The notes: generated by a model not told the origin, from the sequence alone. 64,000 nucleotides of DNA from Nocardia sp. BMG51109 (GCF_000526215.1 NZ_JAFQ01000004.1:7750001-7814000); one strand, 5' to 3'. Numbered from the stretch's first letter, positions 17,073 to 27,495 are shown. Translations and numbers: made by a program.

Positions 17073-18745
17073 CCACGCTGCGACAGCGACTCACCCGCAC
17101 TCTCGACGCGCGCACCCGTGGTGACGTCGAGCTCGGACCCCACGACGTCGTCGTCGAACGAAACCTGCGCACGCCCATGGACGACGGGGTGCAGTTGCTC
17201 GGCGATCTCTACCGTCCCGTCGGCGCCGACGAGACGTTGCCGACCGTCGTCATCCGCGGCCCGTACGGCCGGCGCGGCGTCCTCGGCGGCACGGCCCGCG
17301 GGCTGGCCTACGAAGGATTCACGGTGTTCTTCCAGAGTTCGCGCGGCACATGGGGTTCGCAGGGGCGATTCACACCGCAGGTCGACGAGCAGCGCGACGG
17401 CATCGCCACGCACCGCTGGGTGCGCCGCCAACCCTGGTTCACCGGCCGGCTGGTGACCTTCGGCGAGAGCTATATGGGCTACACCCAGTGGGCCGTCGCC
17501 GGAAGGATGTGCCGCGAGGACCCCGGCAATGCACCCGAGGCCCTGGTCCTGCAGATCACGATGCCGGACTTCGGCGCGATCACCTGGGACAACGGCGCGT
17601 TCTCGCTGCGCAACGCGCTCGGCTGGAGCAACCTGATGGACCGGATGGGCCGCGGCGGGCTCGCGCTGCTCACCATCCCGTTCGCGAACCGCAAGCTGGA
17701 CAAGGCATTCGACGCACTCCCCCTCGGCGCGGGCGACAGCGCCGCGGTCGGGCACCCGATCCACTGGTACCAGGACTGGGTCCGGCACGAGCGGCTCACC
17801 GACGAGTACTGGACGAGCCAGTCGCATACCGCGTCGGTGCCCGATGTCACCGCGCCGGTGCTGATGGTGACGGGCTGGTACGACATCTTCACGCCCTGGC
17901 AGCTGCGCACGTACCGGCAACTCGTCGAGGCGGGCAACCCGCCGCGGCTGACCGTCGGGCCGTGGGGACATCTGTCCCGAGGCAAAGCCGGTCCGGCGCA
18001 CCGGGATTCGGTCGCCTTCCTGAAGGAGGTGTTCGCGGGCGAGCCGTCCGGGCGCGCGACGCCGGTGCGGGCCTACCAGACGGGCGCGCAGACCTGGCAC
18101 GACCTCGAGGTCTGGCCGCCCGCGGGCACGGCCGGCCGAAACTGGCTGCTGCACACCGGCGGTGGGCTGGCCACCGCCGCCGGACCGGACGGCAGCACGC
18201 GCTACACCTACGATCCGGACCGCCCGACGCCCGCGGTGGGCGGGCCGAGCCTGGCGCCGGACAACGCGCCGTCGGACAATGCCGAGCACGAACGCCGCCC
18301 GGATGTCGCGGTGTTCCGGTCGGATCCGCTCGGCGAGCACCTCGATATCGCCGGAGAACCGGTGGCCGCCATCCGGATCCGCTCGTCGGCGCCGAGCCAC
18401 GACGTCTTCGTCCGCCTCACCGACGTCCACCCCGACGGCCGTTCGATCACCGTCTGCGACGGCATCCGCCGCATCGGCTCGATCGGCACCGCCGGAACCG
18501 ATCCGGAACCCGACGCCGAGGGTTTCCGGGTGGTCGAGATCCCGCTGTGGCCCACGTTCCACCGCTTCGCCGCCGGCCACCGCCTCGGCGTCCAGGTGAG
18601 TTCCGGGGCGCACCCCCGCTACGCCCGCAACCCGGGAACCGGCGAACCCGCGCTCACCGCCTCGGCCACCGTCGTTGCGCGACAGGAGATCTCCCACGCG
18701 GGCCCGCACGCTTCCCGCATCACGCTGCCGGTGTGGACGCACTGA
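17069..18745 (+). CDS. CocE/NonD-family hydrolase
   Basis: This 558-residue alpha/beta hydrolase belongs to the X-Pro dipeptidyl-peptidase/cocaine-esterase type and probably hydrolyses esters or acyl-amino-acid bonds. The nucleophile elbow is GESYMGY near residue 135, the Asp is in MVTGWYDIFTPW near 270, and the His is in VGPWGHLS near 300. The C-terminal jelly-roll domain (SDPLGEHLDIAGEPVA and onward) is complete. There is no signal peptide, so it is probably cytosolic. The ATG at 17069 follows AAGGAGGCGG and overlaps the MarR stop. Substrate is unknown. A second tandem-repeat array lies just beyond the stop. Confidence 0.9.
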   Translation: MTTLRQRLTRTLDARTRGDVELGPHDVVVERNLRTPMDDGVQLLGDLYRPVGADETLPTVVIRGPYGRRGVLGGTARGLAYEGFTVFFQSSRGTWGSQGRFTPQVDEQRDGIATHRWVRRQPWFTGRLVTFGESYMGYTQWAVAGRMCREDPGNAPEALVLQITMPDFGAITWDNGAFSLRNALGWSNLMDRMGRGGLALLTIPFANRKLDKAFDALPLGAGDSAAVGHPIHWYQDWVRHERLTDEYWTSQSHTASVPDVTAPVLMVTGWYDIFTPWQLRTYRQLVEAGNPPRLTVGPWGHLSRGKAGPAHRDSVAFLKEVFAGEPSGRATPVRAYQTGAQTWHDLEVWPPAGTAGRNWLLHTGGGLATAAGPDGSTRYTYDPDRPTPAVGGPSLAPDNAPSDNAEHERRPDVAVFRSDPLGEHLDIAGEPVAAIRIRSSAPSHDVFVRLTDVHPDGRSITVCDGIRRIGSIGTAGTDPEPDAEGFRVVEIPLWPTFHRFAAGHRLGVQVSSGAHPRYARNPGTGEPALTASATVVARQEISHAGPHASRITLPVWTH

Positions 18746-18756
18746 CGGCGCCGCCG

Positions 18757-19132
18757 GTGCAGACCCGCCGACGGCACTGCCGGTGCAGACCCGCCGACCG
18801 CACTGCCGGTGCAGACCCGCCGACCGCACTGCCGGTGCAGACCCGCCGACCGCACTGCCGGTGCAGACCCGCCGACCGCACTGCCGGTGCAGACCCGCCG
18901 ACCGCACTGCCGGTGCAGACCCGCCGACCGCACTGCCGGTGCAGACCCGCCGACCGCACTGCCGGTGCAGACCCGCCGACCGCACTGCCGGTGCAGACCC
19001 GCCGACCGCACTGCCGGTGCAGACCCGCCGACCGCACTGCCGGTGCAGACCCGCCGACCGCACTGCCGGTGCAGACCCGCCGACCGCACTGCCGGTGCAG
19101 ACCCGCCGACCGCACTGCCGGTGCAGACCCGC
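18757..19132. repeat. 26-bp tandem repeat array, 14 copies plus a partial copy
   Basis: A 26-bp unit beginning GTGCAGACCCGCCGACCG is repeated fourteen times from 18757 to 19120, with a partial copy to 19132. Only the first copy differs visibly (GACGGC for GACCGC). The array fills almost all of the 407 bp between two convergent genes. As 26 is not a multiple of three, it is open in several frames on both strands and produces spurious 26-residue protein repeats. There are no spacers, so it is not a CRISPR array. No gene is seen in 18746-19152. Confidence 0.95.
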
Positions 19133-19152
19133 TGAGCGGCGCTGCCCGCGAC

Positions 19153-20259
19153 CTAGCGGAAGGGCGTGATCTCCGCGAGTCGGCCGTCCCGCATCTTGTT
19201 CACCCATTCCGGGTCGGCCAGCAATGCCCGCCCGACCGCGACGATGTCGAACTCGCCGCGGCCGAATTGCTGTTGCAGCACACGAAAGCGGTCGGCCTGG
19301 GCCTCATCGATCCGATCGCCGCGAAAGACGCTGTCCACGCCGACGGAACCCACGGTGATCACCGGCAGTCCGGTGATCTTCTTGGTCCAGCCGGCCAGGC
19401 TCAGATCGTCGGCGTGATCGGTGAACTCGGCGATCCAGTGCCGCCGCAGTGAGGTGTGGAAGATATCGACGCCGGCCTCGACGAGCGGGGTCAGCAGTTC
19501 CTCGAGTTCGCCGGGTGTGTCGGCGATCCTGGCGGTGTAGTCGGTGCCCTTCCACTGCGAATAGCGGTAGATGATCGGGAAATCGGGACCGACCGCCTCC
19601 CGGACGGCGGCCACCACGCGGGCGGGGAACGCGGCGCGCTGCCGCAGCGTTCCGCCGTATTCATCGCGGCGGTGATTGGTTGCGGCCCAGAAGAACTGGT
19701 CGAGCAGATACCCGTGCGCACCGTGCAGCTCGAGGCCGTCGAAGCCGCACATCACGGCCAGGCGCGCGGACTCCACGAACGATTCGACCACCGTGTCCAG
19801 ATCGTCCGACGTCAACGCCCGCCCCACCCGCTGCCCGGTGTGGTTCACACCGGACGGGCTCACCGAGGAGATCTCCGGTTCGAAGCCGGGGTCGTCCCCG
19901 CGCTCGACACCGGTGTGCCACAGCTGCGGGACGATGGCGGCCCCTTCCGCGTGCACCGCCTCGGCCACCGCCCGCCAGCCGGCGGCGCTGTCCTCGCCGT
20001 AGAACCGGGGCACCGCCTCGACCGGCCCGGCCGCCGGGCCCCGGACGTAGGTCCCTTCGGTGATGATCAGGCCCGCGCCGCCGGCGGCATGGTCGCGGTA
20101 GTAGTCGATGTTCTCCGCATTCGGCACACCGCCCGGCGACTTCCCTCTCGTCATCGGAGCCATCGCGAACCGGTTCCGCAGCCGGAGCGGTCCCGCCCGG
20201 AACTCGGCGAACAAGTCATCGAGGTAGGCCGAGGGCGCTCCGGCCGATCCCTGTGTCAT
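19153..20259 (-). CDS. NADH:flavin oxidoreductase (old yellow enzyme family)
   Basis: This 368-residue FMN-dependent ene-reductase starts with the OYE motif LRNRFAMAPMTR near residue 28. The active-site strand reads QLWHTGVERG. The family signature HGAHGYLLDQFFWAATNHRR is followed by DEYGG near residue 195. The C-terminal phosphate-binding part contains GSVGVDSVF and FDIVAVGRALLADPEWV. Ene-reductases reduce activated C=C bonds with NAD(P)H. The ATG at 20259 sits 9 bp after GGAAGGA; an ATG at 20268 would have no spacing. It is convergent with the CocE-type gene and divergent from the FMN-binding protein gene. Confidence 0.9.
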   Translation of the reverse strand: MTQGSAGAPSAYLDDLFAEFRAGPLRLRNRFAMAPMTRGKSPGGVPNAENIDYYRDHAAGGAGLIITEGTYVRGPAAGPVEAVPRFYGEDSAAGWRAVAEAVHAEGAAIVPQLWHTGVERGDDPGFEPEISSVSPSGVNHTGQRVGRALTSDDLDTVVESFVESARLAVMCGFDGLELHGAHGYLLDQFFWAATNHRRDEYGGTLRQRAAFPARVVAAVREAVGPDFPIIYRYSQWKGTDYTARIADTPGELEELLTPLVEAGVDIFHTSLRRHWIAEFTDHADDLSLAGWTKKITGLPVITVGSVGVDSVFRGDRIDEAQADRFRVLQQQFGRGEFDIVAVGRALLADPEWVNKMRDGRLAEITPFR

Positions 20260-20483
20260 CGAGCACATTCCTTCCGATTCAACAACTCGACTCCGAACTC
20301 CGGGGACAACAGCGGCCACGGCTCCCCCATTCCAGAGGCCACCGCGCGACCCGAGTACCGGCCGTTCCGCCCCGCCGCGAAAAAATCCGGAAATCCCGCG
20401 GCATGGATGTCGAGAACGCACGGGCGGCTCCGTCCCAGGGGTACGAGCGGCCGAACGGGCCTCACACCGAAGGAGCGACCACC

Positions 20484-20981
20484 ATGCAGCCGAACGAGAT
20501 CACCGCGATCCTGAACCTCCCGATCAGCCAGGAACTCCTGGCCCGCGACCTGCTCCGGATGGCCTACGTCGCCAAGGACGGCACACCCCGCAACATCCCG
20601 GTCGGCTTCGCCTGGAACGGTTCCGAGATCGTCGTCTGCACCTCGACGAACGCCCCGAAGCTGCCCGCCCTGCGGCACGACCCCGAGGTCGCGCTGACGA
20701 TCGACACCGAGGTGCATCCGCCCAAGATCCTGCTCATCCGCGGCCGGGCGGAGCTGGACGTGGTGGACGGCATCCCGGAGGAGTACCTGCAGATGAACGG
20801 CAGCTACGAGATGACCCCCGAGCAGCGCGTCGAATGGGAGGCCGAGGTCCGCTCGCTCTACGACGGCATGGTCCGGATCGTGATCACTCCGACCTGGGTG
20901 AAGCTGATCGACTTCGACACCACCCTGCCCACCGCGGTCGAGGAGCTGATCCGGCGGCGAGCCGAGCGTCAGCGCGCCTGA
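20484..20981 (+). CDS. Pyridoxamine 5'-phosphate oxidase-fold (FMN-binding) protein
   Basis: This 165-residue split-barrel protein reads LLRMAYVAKDGTPRNIPVGF near its N-terminus, then VALTIDTEVHPPKILLIRG, the typical strands of the F420/FMN-binding PPOX family. The family includes F420-dependent reductases, heme-degrading proteins and PdxH-like oxidases; the true activity is not predictable. The ATG at 20484 follows AAGGAGCG. It is divergent from the old yellow enzyme gene. Confidence 0.85.
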   Translation: MQPNEITAILNLPISQELLARDLLRMAYVAKDGTPRNIPVGFAWNGSEIVVCTSTNAPKLPALRHDPEVALTIDTEVHPPKILLIRGRAELDVVDGIPEEYLQMNGSYEMTPEQRVEWEAEVRSLYDGMVRIVITPTWVKLIDFDTTLPTAVEELIRRRAERQRA

Positions 20982-21075
20982 ACTTACCCACCCCGCGGCT
21001 CCGCAAGCTCCGCCGCTCACCGTCCCCTGAACCTACCCACCCCACGGCTCCGCAAGCTCGCCTCTTACCGTCCCT
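20981..21075. repeat. Two diverged copies of a short dispersed repeat
   Basis: Copy A (20981-21027) and copy B (21030-21075) are consecutive, sharing CACGGCTCCGCAAGCT-like cores and ending CACCGTCCC or TACCGTCCC. They fill the gap between the FMN-binding protein and the DGPF gene. A third, similar sequence (22529-22570) lies inside the ECF sigma gene. The element is about 45 bp and has no coding potential. Confidence 0.7.
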
Positions 21076-21124
21076 GAACCGATCGACCCGGCAAGAATGG
21101 GCCTGACGAACCGAGGAGAACATC

Positions 21125-21532
21125 ATGGCCAAATACCTGCTGCTCAAGCACTACCGGGGCGCGCCGGCGCCGGTGAACGACGTGCCGATGGACCGGTGGG
21201 CACCGGAGGAGGTGACGGCCCACGTGCAGTACATGGAGGACTTCGCCGAGCGACTCGAGGCGACCGGCGAGTACGTCGACGGTCAGGCTCTGTCCCCGCA
21301 GGGCACGTTCGTCCGCTCCGACGGCGCCGGCCGCCCGCCCGTCACCGACGGCCCGTTCGCGGAGACCAAGGACCTGATCGCCGGGTGGACGATCATCGAC
21401 GTCGAGACCTATGAGCGAGCGCTCGAACTGGCCGCCGAGCTGTCCGCGGCGCCGGGCGCGGGAGGGAAGCCGATCCAGGAATGGCTCGAGGTACGACCGT
21501 TCTTCACCGAGTGCCACACGGTGACCGAGTGA
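21125..21532 (+). CDS. YciI/DGPF-domain protein associated with ECF42 sigma factor
   Basis: This 135-residue protein of the YciI/DGPF (YCII-related) superfamily has a dimeric alpha+beta barrel fold. The defining motif appears as VTDGPFAETKDLIAGW near residue 77, preceded by LSPQGTFVRS. The ATG at 21125 follows GAGGAGAACATC. It lies 7 bp upstream of a large sigma factor gene. Pairing of a DGPF gene with an ECF42 sigma factor is a known conserved arrangement. Its biochemical role is unknown; a sensory or regulatory partnership with the sigma factor is plausible. Confidence 0.9.
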   Translation: MAKYLLLKHYRGAPAPVNDVPMDRWAPEEVTAHVQYMEDFAERLEATGEYVDGQALSPQGTFVRSDGAGRPPVTDGPFAETKDLIAGWTIIDVETYERALELAAELSAAPGAGGKPIQEWLEVRPFFTECHTVTE

Positions 21533-21539
21533 GGCGCTG

Positions 21540-22739
21540 ATGGCCGCTCCGCTGCACGAAGCACTGCTGCGCGAACTCGTGCCCGCGGTGATCGGCGTCC
21601 TCGTCCGCCGCGGAGCGGACTTCGCCGCGGCCGAGGATGCCGTGCAGGAGGCGATGATCCGGGCACTGGAGACATGGCCGGACGACCCGCCGCGCGATGC
21701 CAAGGGGTGGCTCGTCGCGGCGGCCTGGCACAAGTTCCTCGATGCCGCCCGCGCCGAAACATCCCGGCGGGGAAGGGAACTCGCCGTGGAGGTCGAGCCG
21801 CCGTCCGGTCCGGTGCCCGGCACGGACGACACGTTGTGGCTGTATTTCCTGTGCGCGCACCCCACCCTGTCGCCCGGGGCGGCCGTCGCATTGACCTTGC
21901 GCGCGGTCGGCGGCCTGACGACCCGGCAGATCGCCGCGGCCTACCTCATCCCCGAAGCGACCATGGCGCAACGGATCAGCCGGGCCAAGCGGCGAATCAC
22001 GGGGCTGCCGCTCGACCGGCCCGGCGACCTCGCGACGGTGCTGCGCGTGCTCTACCTCGTCTTCAACGAGGGCTACAACGGGGATGTCGACCTGGCGGCC
22101 GAAGCCATCCGCCTCACCCGCCAGCTCGCCGCCGCTACCGACGAGCCCGAGGTCTCGGGCCTGCTCGCCCTCATGCTGCTGCATCACGCTCGCCGGGCGT
22201 CGCGCACCGGCCCGGGCGGGTGCCTGGTGCCGCTCGCGGAACAGGACCGATCCCGTTGGGACACCGGACTCATCGCCGAGGGGGTGACGATTCTGCAGGC
22301 CGCGCTGGCCCGCGACCGGCTGGGCGAATATCAGGCCCAGGCCGCGATCGCCGCCCTGCACGCCGACGCCCCGAGCACCTCCGAGACGGACTGGGTGCAG
22401 ATCGTGGAGTGGTACGACGAACTGCTGCTCCGCACCGACAGCCCGGTAGTGCGGCTGAACCGCGCGGTGGCGGTCGGCGAGGCCGACGGCCCCCGAGCCG
22501 GACTGGCCGCCCTGGCCGAACTGGACGCGGAACTCACCCACCCCGCCGGCTACGCAGGCTCACCGTCCCCGGGGCTGCCCCGCCGCACCGCGGTCCGCGC
22601 CTACCTCCTCGAACGCGCCGGCGAACTCGAACAGGCCGCCGACCTGTACGCCGAGGCTTCCCGCGCCGCCACCACCGTCCCCGAGCGCGACCACCTCGCC
22701 CGCGAGGCGGCCCGGGTACGGCAGTCACTCCGTTCCTGA
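21540..22739 (+). CDS. ECF42-type RNA polymerase sigma factor with C-terminal extension
   Basis: This 399-residue protein has the sigma-70 region 2 (FAAAEDAVQEAMIRALETWP) and region 4 (LRAVGGLTTRQIAAAYLIPE, then ATMAQRISRAKRRI) within the first 180 residues. A 200-residue TPR-like/DUF6596 extension with VLYLVFNEGYNGD marks the ECF42 group. In this group the extension is thought to control activity instead of a separate anti-sigma factor. Near residues 331-344 the sequence ELTHPAGYAGSPSPG matches a short dispersed DNA repeat found upstream, suggesting an in-frame insertion. The ATG is 7 bp after the DGPF stop, so the two are co-transcribed. Confidence 0.92.
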   Translation: MAAPLHEALLRELVPAVIGVLVRRGADFAAAEDAVQEAMIRALETWPDDPPRDAKGWLVAAAWHKFLDAARAETSRRGRELAVEVEPPSGPVPGTDDTLWLYFLCAHPTLSPGAAVALTLRAVGGLTTRQIAAAYLIPEATMAQRISRAKRRITGLPLDRPGDLATVLRVLYLVFNEGYNGDVDLAAEAIRLTRQLAAATDEPEVSGLLALMLLHHARRASRTGPGGCLVPLAEQDRSRWDTGLIAEGVTILQAALARDRLGEYQAQAAIAALHADAPSTSETDWVQIVEWYDELLLRTDSPVVRLNRAVAVGEADGPRAGLAALAELDAELTHPAGYAGSPSPGLPRRTAVRAYLLERAGELEQAADLYAEASRAATTVPERDHLAREAARVRQSLRS

Positions 22740-22741
22740 AC

Positions 22742-23017
22742 CCGGTTGCCGCAGAGCCACATTCGACCCGATCCCGATGACGACCGATCACAGCAGCACC
22801 GCATGCGGCAGACATCCGGGGGCGACAGCCCACGGGCCGAGCGACTCGTCCGCCGTCGGCAAGGGACAGTCGAGGGACACCGGTTGCCGCAGAGCCACAT
22901 TCGACCCGAGCCCGATGACGACCGGTCACAGCAGCACCGCATGCGGCAGACATCCGGGGCGACAGCCCACGAGTCGAGAGGGGTGTCCGCCGTCGACAGG
23001 GGACAGTCGAGGGGCAG
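22742..23017. repeat. 138-bp tandem duplication
   Basis: Two copies of a 138-bp sequence, both starting CCGGTTGCCGCAGAGCCA, run from 22742 to 22879 and 22880 to about 23017. They differ by scattered substitutions and small indels. They occupy the space between the convergent ECF42 and hybrid-kinase genes and hold no gene. A role in transcription termination is possible, but no U-tract hairpin is obvious. Confidence 0.9.
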
Positions 23018-23025
23018 CGGAACCT

Positions 23026-26000
23026 TCAGGTGCCCTGCGGCGGCAACACCGCGTCGAGGGTGTCCACGGCGTCGGGGTCGGCACCCTTCGGGGTGCGGGA
23101 CAACCAGCGGTCGATGCAGCCGAGCAGCTCGTCGGGGTCGACCGGCTTGGTGATGTAGTCGCTGGCGCCGGAGGCGAGGCTCTTCTCGCGGTCGCCGGAC
23201 ATGGCCTTGGCGGTGACCATGATGATGGGCAGCCGGTCGAAGCGGGGCATCCTGCGGATGGCGGCGGTGGTGGCGTAGCCGTCCATCTCCGGCATCATCA
23301 CGTCCATCAGGATCACGTCCACGTCCGGGTCCTGCTGCAGGGCCTCGATCCCCTTGCGGCCGTTGGCGGAGTGGTCCACCGCCATGCCGTTGAGTTCGAG
23401 AATGCCCGCGATGGCCAGGACGTTGCGCGCGTCGTCGTCGACCAGCAGGACCCGCCGCCCCTGCAGGCGCGGATACCCGGTGCGGCGGGCGGGCACGACG
23501 GCCTCGGCCTGTGGCGGCTGGGCCGACAGCAGGATGAACCGCTCGCGGAACTCCTCCGGCGACGCCAGCAACTCCACCCCGTGGGCGCGGGCGGTCTCCT
23601 CGATCCGCCGCGACCGTTCGGCATCGAGCCCCCGCACCGGATGCGCCAGCATCGGAACGCCCTGTCCCGCCGCGGCCCGCAACGTGTCCAGGAACTGCGG
23701 TGTGCAGACCTCCAGGCTGGCATCCACCAGCACGCACTGGCACGACGCCACCGCCTCGAGCGCTTCGCGGGCCGTCCCCACCGACTCGATCCGCACGGGC
23801 CCGGCGGTATCGGCGAGCTCGGCCACCACCGCATCCACCAGCCGGGTCAGCGGCCGCTCGCCGGGGTCCTCGACCACCAGCGCCGACCGGGCCACCGACT
23901 CGGGCTGGGTGCGCGCTTCGGCGGGCGCCTCCAGCTGCGGCTGGATCGGCAGGTACAGCGTGAACGTACTGCCGACATCGAGGCTGCTCTCGGCGCGGAT
24001 GTCGCCGCCGAGCAGATTGGCCACCTGCCTGCTGATCGACAGGCCGAGCCCGGTGCCGCCGTACCGCCGGCTGGTGGTGCCGTCCGCCTGCTGGAACGCC
24101 GCGAAGATGGTCTCCAGATTCTGTTCGGCGATGCCGATCCCGGTGTCGCACACCGAGAATGCGATCCGGTCTCCCCGCCGTCGCACCTCCAGCCGGACCC
24201 GGCCCTGCTCGGTGAACTTCACGGCATTGGACAGCAGATTGCGCAACACCTGACGCAGCCGCTGCTCGTCGGTATCGAGGTGGGTGGGCACGTCGCCGGC
24301 CACGTCGACCTCGAAGGCGAGACCCTTCTGAATGGTCAGCGGCTGGAAGGTGGTCTCCACGTAGCCCAGCAGCTGCCGCAGTGGGACGGGCTCGGTGCGG
24401 ATGTCCATCTTGCCGGCCTCGACCTTCGACAGATCGAGGATGTCGTCGATCAGCTGCTGCAGATCCTTTCCGGCGGACTGGATCACGCGCGCGAACTCGA
24501 CCTGCTTGGCGGTCAGGTTCCGGGTGGCGTTCTGCGCCAGCACCCCGGCCAAGATGAGCAGGCTGGTCAGCGGAGTGCGCAACTCGTGCGACATATTGGC
24601 GAGAAACTCCGACTTGTACTTCGACGCCAGCGCCAGCTGCTGGGCGCGCTCCTCGATCTCCTGGCGCGCCTGCTCGATCTCGAAATTCTTCATCTCGATG
24701 TCGCGGTTCTGCCGGACCAGCAGCTCGGCCTTCTCCTCGAGCTCGGCGTTGGACTGCTGCAACTCCCCGGCCAGCCGCTGCGACTCCTCGAGCAGCGAAT
24801 CGGTGCGCGCGTTGGCCATGATCGTGTTGGCGTTGACGCCGATGCTCTCCATCAGCTGCTCCAGGAAGTCGCGCTGCACCGCGGTGAACGTGCCGAAGGA
24901 GGCCAGCTCGATCACGCCGAGCACCTGGTCCTCGAACACGATCGGCAGCACGATCAGGCTGGCCGGGCGGCCGGCGCCCAGACCCGAGGAGATCCGCACG
25001 TAGTCCAGCGGCGTCTGCTCGACCACGATCGCCGTCTTGGTCTGTGCCACCTGCCCGACCAGCGACTGCCCGAGGTCGAAGATCGTGCCGTCCTCGTTGC
25101 GCCCGTACCCGGCGATCAGCCGCAACCGCTCGTGCCGGCCGTCGGCCTCGATGAAGAAGAACGCACCGTACTGCGCGCCGACCAGCGGGGTGACCTGGTT
25201 CATGATCAGCTGGGCGACGGCGCTGAGATCGCGGTGGCCCTGCAGCCGCCCGGAGATCCGCGCCAGGTTGGTGTTGAGCCACGCCTGCTGCTCGTTGGTG
25301 CGGGTGGTCTCGCGCAGCGACTGCACCATCGCGTTGATGTTGTTCTTCAGTTCGGCCACTTCGCCCTTGGCCTCCACCGAGATGGACCGGGTGAGATCGC
25401 CGGTGGCGACGGCGCTGGTCACCTCGGCGATGGCACGCACCTGACGGGTGAGGTTCCCGGCCAGCTCGTTGACGTTCTCCGTCAACCGTTTCCAGGTCCC
25501 CGACACGCCCTCCACCTCGGCCTGGCCACCGAGCTGGCCCTCCTTGCCGACCTCCCGCGCCACCCTGGTCACCTCGGCCGCGAACGACGACAGCGTGTCC
25601 ACCATCGTGTTGATCGTGGTCTTCAGCTCGAGGATCTCGCCGCGGGCGTCGACGTCGATCTTCTGCGACAGGTCACCGCGCGCGACGGCGGTGGTCACCT
25701 GCGCGATGGACCGCACCTGGCTGGTCAGGTTGCCCGCCATCGAATTGACGTTGTCGGTCAGGCTCTTCCAGGTGCCGGCGACGTTCGGCACGCGGGCCTG
25801 CCCGCCGAGCATGCCCTCGGTGCCGACCTCCCGCGCGACGCGCGTGACCTCGTCGGCGAACGCCGACAGCGTGTCCACCATCGTGTTGATGGTCTGCGCG
25901 AGCGCGGCGACCTCGCCCTTGGCCTCGACGGTGATCTTCTGCGACAGATCGCCTTTCGCGACGGCGGTGGCCACCTGCGCGATGGAGCGGACCTGATCGG

Positions 26001-27495
26001 TCAGGTTGTCGGCCATGACATTCACCGACTCCGTCAGGCCCTTCCACGTCCCCGACACCCCCTTCACGTCCGCCTGGCCACCCAGCCGCCCCTGGGTGCC
26101 GACCTCCCGCGCCACCCGCGTGACCTCGTCGGCGAACGACGACAGCGTGTCCACCATCGTGTTGATGGTTTCCTTCAGCTCGAGGATCTCGCCGCGGGCG
26201 TCCACCCGGATCTTCTGCGACAGGTCGCCGCGCGCGACGGCGGTGGTCACCTGGGCGATGGAGCGGACCTGATCGGTCAGGTTGTCGGCCATGACATTCA
26301 CCGACTCCGTCAGGCCCTTCCACGTCCCCGACACCCCCTTCACATCGGCCTGGCCGCCCAGCCGGCCGTCGGTGCCGACCTCCCGCGCGACGCGCGTCAC
26401 CTCGTCGGCGAACGAGGACAGCGTGTCCACCATCGTGTTGATGGTGTTCTTCAGCTCGAGGATCTCGCCCTTCGCCTCGACGGTGATCTTCTGCGACAGA
26501 TCACCTTTCGCGACGGCGGTGGCCACCTGCGCGATGGAGCGGACCTGGTCGGTGAGGTTGGCGGCCATGAAGTTCACCGACTCGGTCAGGCTCTTCCAGG
26601 TCCCCGAGACGCCCAGCACCTGCCCCTGGCCGCCGAGCCGGCCCTCCGTGCCCACCTCGCGGGCCACCCTGGTGACCTCGTCGGCGAATGCGGACAGCTG
26701 GTCCACCATCGTGTTGATGGTGTTCTTGAGCTCGAGGATCTCGCCCCGCGCGTCGACCGTGATCTTCTGCGACAGATCGCCTTTCGCGACGGCGGTCGTG
26801 ACCTCCGCGATGGAGCGGACCTGCGCGGTGAGGTTGCCCGCCATGATGTTCACCGATTCGGTGAGATCGCGCCAGGTGCCCGAGACGCCGGGCACCTGCG
26901 CCTGACCGCCCAGCCGTCCCTCGCTGCCCACCTCGCGGGCCATGCGGGTGACCTCGTCGCCGAACGCCGACAGCTGGTCCACCATCGTGTTGATGGTGTT
27001 CTTCAGCTCCAGCAGCTCGCCCTTGACGTCGACCGTGATCTTCTGCGACAGATCGCCTTCCGCGACCGCGGTGGCGACGCCGGCGATATCGCGCACCTGG
27101 GCGGTGAGGTTGTCGGCCATCGCGTTCACCGAGTCGGTGAGGTCCTTCCAGGTGCCCGACAAACCGGGGACCGACGCCTGGCCGCCCAGCTTGCCGTCGG
27201 TGCCGACCTCCCGCGCCACCCGGATGACCTCGGTCGTGAACAGCGCCAGCTGATCGACCATGCCGTTGAACACGATGGCGATCTCGTCCAGCACCGGATC
27301 GCCCACCTGCGGCAGGGAACGACCGAAGTCGCCGTCGCGGACGGCCTTCAGACCGTCCAGCAGTGGTTGCAGGCGCTCGTCGTTACCGCCCACCCGCCGC
27401 TCGTCGTCGCCACCCGCCCGCCCTGTGACCGCCACGCCTTGGACCATCGGTTCCCGCCTTCGTCCCGAGTTCCGGTCACTGCCTGAGGTCGACAT
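23026..27495 (-). CDS. Hybrid sensor histidine kinase with eight HAMP domains, GAF and receiver
   Basis: This 1489-residue cytosolic kinase has no membrane segment. Residues about 40-735 form a poly-HAMP array: one divergent N-terminal HAMP and seven near-identical units of about 92 residues, each with [22 protein letters not shown] cores and [22 protein letters not shown] linkers. A GAF domain (about 745-895) and a coiled coil follow. The HisKA helix has His970 in [14 protein letters not shown]. The ATPase domain has [19 protein letters not shown] and [12 protein letters not shown] degenerate receiver-like segment (about 1210-1330) precedes a true receiver with Asp1398 in [14 protein letters not shown]. 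The layout resembles group III fungal osmosensors and common actinobacterial stress kinases. Its start overlaps the receiver gene's stop by 20 bp. Confidence 0.93.
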   Translation of the reverse strand: MSTSGSDRNSGRRREPMVQGVAVTGRAGGDDERRVGGNDERLQPLLDGLKAVRDGDFGRSLPQVGDPVLDEIAIVFNGMVDQLALFTTEVIRVAREVGTDGKLGGQASVPGLSGTWKDLTDSVNAMADNLTAQVRDIAGVATAVAEGDLSQKITVDVKGELLELKNTINTMVDQLSAFGDEVTRMAREVGSEGRLGGQAQVPGVSGTWRDLTESVNIMAGNLTAQVRSIAEVTTAVAKGDLSQKITVDARGEILELKNTINTMVDQLSAFADEVTRVAREVGTEGRLGGQGQVLGVSGTWKSLTESVNFMAANLTDQVRSIAQVATAVAKGDLSQKITVEAKGEILELKNTINTMVDTLSSFADEVTRVAREVGTDGRLGGQADVKGVSGTWKGLTESVNVMADNLTDQVRSIAQVTTAVARGDLSQKIRVDARGEILELKETINTMVDTLSSFADEVTRVAREVGTQGRLGGQADVKGVSGTWKGLTESVNVMADNLTDQVRSIAQVATAVAKGDLSQKITVEAKGEVAALAQTINTMVDTLSAFADEVTRVAREVGTEGMLGGQARVPNVAGTWKSLTDNVNSMAGNLTSQVRSIAQVTTAVARGDLSQKIDVDARGEILELKTTINTMVDTLSSFAAEVTRVAREVGKEGQLGGQAEVEGVSGTWKRLTENVNELAGNLTRQVRAIAEVTSAVATGDLTRSISVEAKGEVAELKNNINAMVQSLRETTRTNEQQAWLNTNLARISGRLQGHRDLSAVAQLIMNQVTPLVGAQYGAFFFIEADGRHERLRLIAGYGRNEDGTIFDLGQSLVGQVAQTKTAIVVEQTPLDYVRISSGLGAGRPASLIVLPIVFEDQVLGVIELASFGTFTAVQRDFLEQLMESIGVNANTIMANARTDSLLEESQRLAGELQQSNAELEEKAELLVRQNRDIEMKNFEIEQARQEIEERAQQLALASKYKSEFLANMSHELRTPLTSLLILAGVLAQNATRNLTAKQVEFARVIQSAGKDLQQLIDDILDLSKVEAGKMDIRTEPVPLRQLLGYVETTFQPLTIQKGLAFEVDVAGDVPTHLDTDEQRLRQVLRNLLSNAVKFTEQGRVRLEVRRRGDRIAFSVCDTGIGIAEQNLETIFAAFQQADGTTSRRYGGTGLGLSISRQVANLLGGDIRAESSLDVGSTFTLYLPIQPQLEAPAEARTQPESVARSALVVEDPGERPLTRLVDAVVAELADTAGPVRIESVGTAREALEAVASCQCVLVDASLEVCTPQFLDTLRAAAGQGVPMLAHPVRGLDAERSRRIEETARAHGVELLASPEEFRERFILLSAQPPQAEAVVPARRTGYPRLQGRRVLLVDDDARNVLAIAGILELNGMAVDHSANGRKGIEALQQDPDVDVILMDVMMPEMDGYATTAAIRRMPRFDRLPIIMVTAKAMSGDREKSLASGASDYITKPVDPDELLGCIDRWLSRTPKGADPDAVDTLDAVLPPQGT

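Noticed and set aside
18757..19132. Regular repeats resembling a CRISPR array
   Set aside because: The 26-bp units are directly adjacent with no unique spacers, and no cas gene is nearby.
16322..19207. A 961-codon minus-strand open frame
   Set aside because: It spans both tandem arrays and is antisense to the MarR and CocE-type genes, which have clear domains and ribosome sites.
17350..19452. A 700-codon plus-strand frame through the CocE-type gene and repeat array
   Set aside because: It is in a shifted frame over a conserved enzyme and continues through a 26-bp array that is open in all frames.
22777..27486. A 1569-codon open frame on the plus strand
   Set aside because: It is antisense to the eight-HAMP kinase. 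GC-biased codons keep the opposite frame open; its repeats merely mirror the HAMP repeats and no domain is recognisable.
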